From NCBI GenBank assembly GCA_016928495.1, contig JAFGKQ010000009.1, forward strand, positions 1-5,663: a DNA stretch of 5,663 bases, written 5' to 3'. The translations under genes and the position numbers were made by a program. The stretch is from Candidatus Fermentibacterales bacterium (GTDB lineage: Bacteria; Fermentibacterota; Fermentibacteria; Fermentibacterales; JAFGKQ01). Under the pieces are notes generated by a model. It was not told the DNA's origin. It saw only the letters and a list, made by a program, of their open reading frames with translations, and made no database searches. Positions 1 to 4,961 of this stretch are shown one piece after another (position 1 is the first letter of the stretch; every line of letters starts with the position of its first letter).

Positions 1-1
1 C

Positions 2-73
2 AGAAGGCTGGAGAAGCTGGCTCGAGCGAGAGACTGGAGGATCATCCCGGGGAGGCACCTGTCGTGGGCGTGA
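2..73 (+). CDS. C-terminal end of an upstream gene (partial, unidentified)
   Basis: Reading from base 2, this frame is open from the window edge to a TGA at 71-73 and ends in DWRIIPGRHLSWA. Its codons match the style of the neighbouring genes: AGG arginine, CTG leucine, AAG lysine and mostly G or C in the third position. The competing frame that extends the next gene upstream has a visibly weaker third-position G/C bias. The reading would overlap the following GTG start by 10 nt, which is common in tightly packed operons and suggests translational coupling. About 23 residues are visible, basic and amphipathic at first, with no motif I recognise. No function is proposed. The call rests on codon style and the plausible overlap, so it could be wrong if the next gene really starts further upstream. 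Confidence 0.4.
   Translation, partial: RRLEKLARARDWRIIPGRHLSWA
49..55 (+). promoter_or_regulatory. Shine-Dalgarno site selecting the GTG start at 64
   Basis: GGGGAGG ends 8 nt before the GTG at 64. The next in-frame GTG (70) would have a less favourable 14-nt spacing. The reading frame is open further upstream to the window edge, so this site is what decides the start. Confidence 0.6.
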
Positions 74-1035
74 CCGCCCTGGGAGCCTGCTCGGGTGGCA
101 TGGACGGCATCCTGGCCGCGGCGCTGCTCGCCGAACAGGGCGTGTCGGTGGAGCTGGTGACCTTCGAATCGCCGTTCTTCTCTCCCGAGGGGGGCAGGGC
201 TGCCGCGCTCGAGCTCGGCGCGCCCTGGCACTGCGAGGACATCTCCGAGGGGATGCTCGAGCTGCTCAGGGATCCTCCGTCGGGCTTCGGCAAGAACCTC
301 AATCCCTGCATAGACTGCCACGCGCTGATGTTCTCGCGTCTGGGACAGCTCGCTCTTCGCCGCGGGGCCGCGTTCATCTTCACGGGCGAGGTCCTGGGTC
401 AGCGCCCGATGTCGCAGAACAGGGGCTCGCTGAATCGGATCGCCAGGCTCTCGGGATATCAGGACATCCTGCTCAGGCCGCTCTCCGCGAAGCTGCTCAG
501 GCCCACCAGGCCGGAGATGGAGGGGCTGGTGGATCGCGAGAGGCTCCTGGATCTGTCCGGAAGGGGCAGGAAGAGACAGCGGGAGCTCGCCGCACGGGTC
601 GGCATAGCCCCGAGGCAGGCTGCGGGAGGCTGCATCCTGACCGATCCTGCCTACAGCAGCAGGCTGGCCAGGCTGCTCGAGAGGCCGGGCCTCCTGACCG
701 TGGAGAACTGCAGGCTGCTGCAGCATGGCCGGGTCTACGACCTGCCGGGCGGAGCGCTGGGGATAGTCGGAAGGAACCGCAGGGACAACCTCGCGTTGCT
801 GGAGACCGCGGGACCGGGACACACGGTGGTCGAGCTGACGGGTGTCCCCGGCCCCATCGGGGTCCTGATGGGCAGCCCGGAGGACCTGACGCTGCTCTGC
901 TCTCTCGTTGCCTATCACGCGAAGGTGCCACCGGGAACCCGGGCCATCCTGGCAACCCGTGACGGAACCCTCGTCAGCGCGGTGCCGGCTACCGAGCGGC
1001 TCAACGATGACCTGATGATCAGACAGACTCGTTGA
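64..1035 (+). CDS. PP-loop ATPase, MnmA-like tRNA-thiolation family, with NFACT-R_2-like C-terminus
   Basis: This 323-residue cytoplasmic protein resembles the group annotated as predicted tRNA (5-methylaminomethyl-2-thiouridylate) methyltransferase with a PP-loop ATPase domain. Seen directly: a PP-loop SGGMDG at residues 10-15, NPCIDCHALMF (80-90) with a Cys82/Cys85 pair as in the MnmA NPCxxCN segment, FTGEVLGQRPMSQ (106-118), LLRPLSAKLL (136-145), and AGGC (187-190) supplying Cys190. From family knowledge, PP-loop enzymes adenylate an RNA base, and cysteines accept and transfer sulfur. Residues from about 205 on fit the small NFACT-R_2 RNA-binding domain. By inference it modifies tRNA or another RNA, but the substrate of this subfamily is not established. 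The usual Ser of SGGxDS is Gly15 here. The GTG start is chosen for the Shine-Dalgarno at 49-55. It may be co-transcribed with the gene upstream; it is separated from the exporter genes by a promoter overlapping its own stop codon. Family assignment is strong, function is moderate. Confidence 0.85.
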   Translation: MGVTALGACSGGMDGILAAALLAEQGVSVELVTFESPFFSPEGGRAAALELGAPWHCEDISEGMLELLRDPPSGFGKNLNPCIDCHALMFSRLGQLALRRGAAFIFTGEVLGQRPMSQNRGSLNRIARLSGYQDILLRPLSAKLLRPTRPEMEGLVDRERLLDLSGRGRKRQRELAARVGIAPRQAAGGCILTDPAYSSRLARLLERPGLLTVENCRLLQHGRVYDLPGGALGIVGRNRRDNLALLETAGPGHTVVELTGVPGPIGVLMGSPEDLTLLCSLVAYHAKVPPGTRAILATRDGTLVSAVPATERLNDDLMIRQTR

Positions 1036-1059
1036 CAAATCCATGCCAATGGTTAGAAT
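1032..1059 (+). promoter_or_regulatory. Sigma70-type promoter for the exporter operon
   Basis: A perfect -35 TTGACA (1032-1037) is followed after 16 bp by TAGAAT (1054-1059), a five-of-six match to the -10 consensus. The expected transcription start is near 1065-1067, giving a leader of about 185 nt before the ATG at 1251. The stop codon of the PP-loop gene (TGA, 1033-1035) lies inside the -35 hexamer. This segment is also locally AT-richer than the surrounding genes. Such a close match is unlikely by chance in DNA this GC-rich. Confidence 0.75.
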
Positions 1060-1089
1060 GCACGTGCCACCGACATGGAGGAACCTGTC

Positions 1090-1116
1090 ATGATCTCAGC
1101 CGAGACTCTACAGTGA
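1090..1116 (+). CDS. Possible 8-residue leader peptide upstream of the ABC exporter
   Basis: A mini-ORF encodes MISAETLQ and ends at TGA (1114-1116). A GGAGG at 1077-1081 lies 8 nt before its ATG, which is a stronger ribosome site than many real genes have. It would begin only about 25 nt from the predicted transcription start, where leader peptides controlling attenuation usually sit. An in-frame ATG at 1075 would extend it to 13 residues but has no comparable ribosome site. No run of one amino acid is present, so amino-acid attenuation of the trp or his type is not suggested; ribosome stalling by a drug or by the peptide remains possible. ORFs this short occur by chance, so confidence is low. 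Confidence 0.35.
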   Translation: MISAETLQ

Positions 1117-1148
1117 GCTGACCCGGACCGCGCATCATTCGTGCCGAT

Positions 1149-1227
1149 CCGGTTGAGACCGGGCCTGCCCCCCCGATCGAACCGGCTGATACCCAGAACA
1201 GATCGATCAGCACGGGACGCGAGCCCG
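1149..1227 (+). promoter_or_regulatory. Structured 5' leader with mutually exclusive hairpins
   Basis: Several inverted repeats are visible in the exporter leader. CCGGTT (1149-1154) can pair with AACCGG (1180-1185), enclosing CGGG (1160-1163) with CCCG (1172-1175). CTGAT (1186-1190) can pair with ATCAG (1206-1210). GATCGA (1175-1180) can instead pair with TCGATC (1203-1208), which would exclude the first two arrangements. A last hairpin pairs CGGG (1213-1216) with CCCG (1224-1227) and ends 9 nt before the exporter Shine-Dalgarno. A run of seven C lies at 1168-1174. No T-run follows any stem, so control would more likely be over translation than by intrinsic termination. I do not recognise a known riboswitch class. 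The structures were read by eye; no folding energies were calculated. Confidence 0.3.
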
Positions 1228-1250
1228 AAAAACGACGAGGGTGAATTCCC

Positions 1251-3044
1251 ATGTGGTTCCATGACGCCGAGGAAGAGACTGCCGAGAGGGAAGCCAGGCG
1301 CTACTCAACGAGGTCGCTGATCTCGAGGATGTGGCCCTTCGTGCGCCCCCACGTCTCCGTCTTCCTCCTGGGCGCCGGGATGCTTACGCTCTCCGTCGGG
1401 GGCCAGCTTGCCGGTCCCGTCATACTGAAGAGGATGATAGACGACGCCATCCCTTCGGGATCGGTCAGCTCCGTCATGCTCCTGGCCGGTCTGTTCGCCG
1501 CGGTGTTCGCGGTAGCCATGGTCATCGGCTACATCCAGGTGATAATCACCACGAGGGTCGGGCTCGCCATCGTAAGAGACCTCAAGGAGAAGGTCTTCAG
1601 GCACATGCTGACCCTTTCCCTGGCCTACTTCGACAGGCATTCCTCCGGGAAGCTGATGGCGCGAGTCGAGAGCGACAGCGAGAGGGTGAGGATGCTCTTC
1701 AGCGAGGTCTCGCTGGCTCTTCTGTACAGCTTCGTCCTGGTGGTCGGCACCGCCTCGATAATGCTGCTCACGAACAGCACGATCGCGATTCCCGTGCTCC
1801 TGCTCATCGTGCCGGTGGCGGTCCTCACCTTCTTCTTCCTGAAGCTGATGAGGAAGCTCTATGGCGAGGTGCGGTCCGCCTTCGCGAAGGTGTCCGGCTT
1901 CGTGGCGGAGTACGTCAGGGCCGTTCCCCTGCTCCAGGTCTTCAGGGCGACCCGCATGGCCGCCAGGAAGATGCACGACGTGGGGAGGTTCTTCCTGCAC
2001 CGCGAGGTCAGGGCCGAGATAGTGGACTACACTTTCTGGAGCTTCATCAGCTCGCTCGAGATAGCCGCGGTGGTGCTGATCCTGTCAGTGGGGAGGACCG
2101 GCATACTGACGGGGGCGATCAGCGTCGGGACCATCATCCTGTTCGTCGAGTTCACACGGCGGCTGTTCCTTCCGATCATGCAGTTCTCGGAGACCCTCAA
2201 CATGGTGCAGAGGGCCTTCGCGTCGGCAGACAGGATCTTCACGATACTGGACACCGAGACGGCCACGCCCGATGGCTGGAGGGGCGAGTCCGAGTTCCCC
2301 CGGGACTGGAAGAGCATCCGGTTCGAGAACGTCTGGTTCCGCTACGGCGAGAAATGGGCTCTGAAGGACGTCTCGTTCGAGCTGGCCCGGGGAACCACCA
2401 CTGCTCTCGTGGGGAGGAGCGGAGGGGGGAAGTCCACGATCGTGAACCTTCTGCTCAGGTTCTACGAGCCGACCGAGGGCCGCATCATGATAGACGGAAA
2501 CGACATCAGGGAGTTCGAGCTGGAGGTCTGGAGGGCCAGGCTTGGGCTGGTCCTGCAGAGCGTGAGCCTGTTCTCGGGCACCCTCTCGGACAACGTGACC
2601 GCCTTCAACGACGAGATCAGCGAGAAGGAGCAGTTGGGTGCTCTCTCGGCCATCGACGCGACCTATCTTCTGGCGAACTTCTCGAACGGGCTGAAGAGCG
2701 AGATAAGCGAGGGGGGCGGCAACCTGTCCATGGGTGAGAGGCAGCTGATCAGCCTGGCGAGAGCCGTTCTCTACGACCCGGACATACTCATACTGGACGA
2801 GGCGACCTCCTCGGTGGATCCCGGTACCGAGCGGCGGATCCAGAGAGCCACGACCTTCCTCACCAGGGACCGGACCTCCATCGTCGTCGCGCATCGGCTG
2901 AGCACGATAACCCATGCCGACCGCATCCTGGTGGTGCAGCACGGAGAGATCATCGAATCGGGCAACCACTCCGAGCTGCTGGCGGGGAACGGTGTCTACA
3001 CCGGGCTCTGCAAGCTCCAGTTGGTCGGATCTCAGGAGTACTAG
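1251..3044 (+). CDS. ABC exporter half-transporter, subunit 1 (intact catalytic Glu, deviant signature)
   Basis: This 597-residue protein is a complete type IV (MsbA/MdlB-like, COG1132) half-transporter: an inner-membrane domain fused to an ATPase. About six hydrophobic helices lie near residues 34-56, 72-98, 153-175, 177-198, 262-282 and 286-308, preceded by a charged cytoplasmic N-terminus. The ATPase shows A-loop Tyr365, Walker A GRSGGGKST (388-396), Q-loop Gln436, signature LSMGE (492-496), Walker B ending in Asp516 with catalytic Glu517, D-loop SSVD (520-523) and switch His548. The signature departs from LSGGQ at its third and fifth residues. The ATG at 1251 is supported by GAGGG (1237-1241), 9 nt upstream. 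The gene is first in a two-gene operon with its own promoter at 1032-1059. It almost certainly pairs with the product of the next gene to export a hydrophobic or amphipathic compound, lipid or peptide; the cargo cannot be read from sequence. Confidence 0.93.
   Translation: MWFHDAEEETAEREARRYSTRSLISRMWPFVRPHVSVFLLGAGMLTLSVGGQLAGPVILKRMIDDAIPSGSVSSVMLLAGLFAAVFAVAMVIGYIQVIITTRVGLAIVRDLKEKVFRHMLTLSLAYFDRHSSGKLMARVESDSERVRMLFSEVSLALLYSFVLVVGTASIMLLTNSTIAIPVLLLIVPVAVLTFFFLKLMRKLYGEVRSAFAKVSGFVAEYVRAVPLLQVFRATRMAARKMHDVGRFFLHREVRAEIVDYTFWSFISSLEIAAVVLILSVGRTGILTGAISVGTIILFVEFTRRLFLPIMQFSETLNMVQRAFASADRIFTILDTETATPDGWRGESEFPRDWKSIRFENVWFRYGEKWALKDVSFELARGTTTALVGRSGGGKSTIVNLLLRFYEPTEGRIMIDGNDIREFELEVWRARLGLVLQSVSLFSGTLSDNVTAFNDEISEKEQLGALSAIDATYLLANFSNGLKSEISEGGGNLSMGERQLISLARAVLYDPDILILDEATSSVDPGTERRIQRATTFLTRDRTSIVVAHRLSTITHADRILVVQHGEIIESGNHSELLAGNGVYTGLCKLQLVGSQEY
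3034..3038 (+). promoter_or_regulatory. Shine-Dalgarno of exporter subunit 2, embedded in subunit 1 coding sequence
   Basis: AGGAG lies inside the last codons of the preceding gene, 8 nt before the ATG at 3047. A second in-frame ATG at 3050 has 11-nt spacing, so 3047 is preferred by a small margin. The arrangement makes translation of the two subunits coupled, which fits a fixed 1:1 ratio. Confidence 0.7.
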
Positions 3045-3046
3045 AG

Positions 3047-4768
3047 ATGATGAGGTACCTTCGCTGGATAGCCCGGTTCTGGAAGCCCCACAAGCTGCAT
3101 GTGGCGGCTCTGCTCGGCCTGACCCTGATCTCGAGCGTCGTGGCCCTGGGCTTCCCGCTGGTCTTCAAGTTCCTCCTGGACGACGTGGAGGGGATCCTGG
3201 GAGGAGTGGAGGATCCGTCGGCCTTCAACAGGATGCTGCTCGTCCTCGGCGCTCTGGCCCTGGGCAGGTTCGTGGCCGGGCTCTATCCGGGGGCGAGGGC
3301 ATGGCTCAACTCGAAGATAGGGCTGGGGGTGCGCGACAGGGTCTTCGACAGCCTCCTGCGGAAGGACTACAGGTTCTTCAACAGGTTCAAGCCCGGAGAT
3401 CTCACCACCCGGCTGACCGATGACATAGTCGAGTACCCCAGGATCGCATGGTTCAGCTGCTCCGCGATCTTCAGGGCCCTCGAGTCCAGCTCCAGGCTGG
3501 TGTTCTGCTTCGCCGTCATGCTCTTCATGAGCTGGGAGCTGACGCTGCTCGCCATGATCCCTCTGCCTATCATGCTGCTGGTGTTCTACAGGATAGAGGG
3601 CAGGCTGGGGAAGGCGGTCGAGGAGAACAGGAAGGCGACCAGCCGGACCAACGACCTCCTGGACAGCACCTTCGCGGGCATCGCGATCGTGAAGGCCTAC
3701 AGGGCCGAGAAGGGTCAGGCAGGCAGGCTCAGGGAGCTGCTCAACCGCAGGCTGCAGATAGACCTCGACATCACGAAGCTCGTGATGATCGTCCACTCGC
3801 TCTACAACGTCATCGGCCAGGTCGGCAAGGTCGTAGTGATGTTCGTAGGCGGCCTTTTCGTGCTCTGGGGCAGGATCGGCATAGGCGAGTTCTACGCCTT
3901 CTACGTGTACCTCGATCTCATCCTGGCGCCGATGATGGACATACCCAACCTGTTCGTGACAGCGCGGCAGGCCTTCATCTCCATCGACAGGGAGAACGAG
4001 ATACTCGACTTCCCCGAGCCCGTTCCCCAGGGAGGCAGCAGGCCCGTGGACTCGGTCTCGACCATCGAGTTCGACAGGGTCGGCTTCCGCTTCGAAGAGG
4101 GAGGCAAGGGCCTGGAAGACGTCTCCTTCCGGGCCTCCGCCGGCTCGATCGTGGCCGTGGTGGGCGAGGTGGGCAGCGGCAAGAGCACGCTCCTCAGGCT
4201 CCTGACGGGAGAGCTTCCGGTCCAGGAGGGCTGCCTGAGGGTCAACGGGCACCCCATGCACGAGCTGGAGATGTCATCCTACCTGGCGCAGCTCGGCTAC
4301 GTTCCCCAGGAGGCCAGGCTGTTCAGCGACTCCATAGAGGAGAACGTGATCCTGGACCGTGCGGTGGCTCCCTGCATGGTCGAGGAGGTCCTGGAGACGG
4401 TGGGGCTCGGCGGCGACGAGCTCGAGGATGGCCGCAACACGAAGCTCGGACAGGGCGGCAGCGGCATCAGCGGAGGGCAGCGCCAAAGGATCGCCATCGC
4501 GCGCGCTCTGGCAGGACGTCCCTCGATCGTTCTGTTCGACGACTGCACCTCCGCCCTGGACGCGGAGCACGAGGATCTGCTGTGGCGCTCTCTTCGTGCC
4601 AGGGGGATGGCCGAGCTGGTGGTGGTCGTCAGCCACCGCCTGGCGACCATCGCGCAGAGCGACCAGGTCGTGTTCCTGCACCGGGGCCGCGTCGAGGACA
4701 TCGGCACCCATGCGGAGCTGGAGAACCGCAGCGAGCTCTACCGCATGGTCCTCGCCACCGAGATGTAA
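3047..4768 (+). CDS. ABC exporter half-transporter, subunit 2 (canonical signature, Asp in place of catalytic Glu)
   Basis: This 573-residue half-transporter has the same layout as its upstream partner: membrane helices near residues 18-44, 60-82, 146-162, 164-182, 247-274 and 278-300, then an ATPase domain. The ATPase shows A-loop Phe349, Walker A GEVGSGKST (373-381), Q-loop Gln421, a canonical signature ISGGQ (474-478), Walker B IVLFD ending in Asp498, then Asp499 where the catalytic Glu is expected (codon 4541-4543, GAC), D-loop SALD and switch His530. All elements except the Glu are intact, so this is a specialised subunit and not a decayed gene. In the family, Glu-to-Asp marks the degenerate-site subunit of heterodimeric exporters such as TM287/288. 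It begins 2 nt after the partner's stop. Its TAA stop coincides with the start of a REP-like repeat. The substrate is unknown; multidrug-type labels would be guesses. Confidence 0.93.
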   Translation: MMRYLRWIARFWKPHKLHVAALLGLTLISSVVALGFPLVFKFLLDDVEGILGGVEDPSAFNRMLLVLGALALGRFVAGLYPGARAWLNSKIGLGVRDRVFDSLLRKDYRFFNRFKPGDLTTRLTDDIVEYPRIAWFSCSAIFRALESSSRLVFCFAVMLFMSWELTLLAMIPLPIMLLVFYRIEGRLGKAVEENRKATSRTNDLLDSTFAGIAIVKAYRAEKGQAGRLRELLNRRLQIDLDITKLVMIVHSLYNVIGQVGKVVVMFVGGLFVLWGRIGIGEFYAFYVYLDLILAPMMDIPNLFVTARQAFISIDRENEILDFPEPVPQGGSRPVDSVSTIEFDRVGFRFEEGGKGLEDVSFRASAGSIVAVVGEVGSGKSTLLRLLTGELPVQEGCLRVNGHPMHELEMSSYLAQLGYVPQEARLFSDSIEENVILDRAVAPCMVEEVLETVGLGGDELEDGRNTKLGQGGSGISGGQRQRIAIARALAGRPSIVLFDDCTSALDAEHEDLLWRSLRARGMAELVVVVSHRLATIAQSDQVVFLHRGRVEDIGTHAELENRSELYRMVLATEM

Positions 4769-4797
4769 TTGTAATTGGGGACACGCACTATTTTCCA
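4766..4797 (+). repeat. REP-like conserved motif at the end of the exporter operon
   Basis: The sequence starts with two copies of TAATTG in tandem (4766-4777), the first supplying the stop codon of the transporter gene, and continues GGGGACACGCAC then TATTTTCC. From memory, motifs of the form AATTGGGGACA followed by a short variable part and ATTTTC are widespread in environmental genomes and are often near REP-associated (Y1/IS200-like) transposase genes. No transposase is present here, so this would be a lone, non-autonomous copy or an element end. The recognition rests on memory of the motif, and only one copy can be seen in the window. Confidence 0.45.
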
Positions 4798-4807
4798 CTC
4801 TCCACTC
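4794..4807 (+). repeat. Tandem duplication of TCCACTC
   Basis: TCCACTC occurs twice back to back (4794-4800 and 4801-4807), directly at the distal edge of the REP-like motif. This may be a slippage product or mark the junction of the element with host DNA. It is short enough to be chance. Confidence 0.5.
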
Positions 4808-4870
4808 ATCACGGCTGTGACCCCGGCTGGGGATCGAGGGACTGCACGGAGCGGAGTGGCAGGCCCTGGC

Positions 4871-4918
4871 ACATGATCCCGTGAGGATTGAAGGCGCCGC
4901 GGCAGGTCTGGATCATGT
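4871..4918. repeat. 9-bp perfect inverted repeat between convergent genes
   Basis: ACATGATCC (4871-4879) and GGATCATGT (4910-4918) are exact reverse complements with a 30-nt loop. The loop contains the 8-bp palindrome GCCGCGGC (4896-4903), so a two-tier hairpin is possible. No T-run follows on either strand, so it is not a classical Rho-independent terminator. It sits midway between two convergent genes, where a bidirectional transcript-end structure would be useful, and it might belong to the same mobile repeat as the motif at 4766-4797. Confidence 0.45.
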
Positions 4919-4961
4919 CACAATGACCCAATAAAAGGCCGAGTTTCTTAAGTTACTTCAA

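Noticed and set aside
1053-1262. Minus-strand 69-codon ORF covering the whole leader of the exporter operon
   Set aside because: It overlaps a strong plus-strand promoter leader and the exporter start, has weaker third-position G/C bias than the neighbouring genes, shows no convincing ribosome site and resembles no family.
1331-2737. Long plus-strand ORF in another frame of the first transporter gene, and long minus-strand ORFs across both transporter genes
   Set aside because: They are shadows produced by GC-rich codon bias. Their translations are Arg/Gly/His-rich and low in complexity, while the ABC frames carry all family motifs.
4821-4832. CCCC-GGCT-GGGG hairpin after the exporter operon as an intrinsic terminator
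   Set aside because: The stem is only 4 bp and is followed by ATCGAGGG, not a T-run. It may form in RNA but does not look like a terminator.
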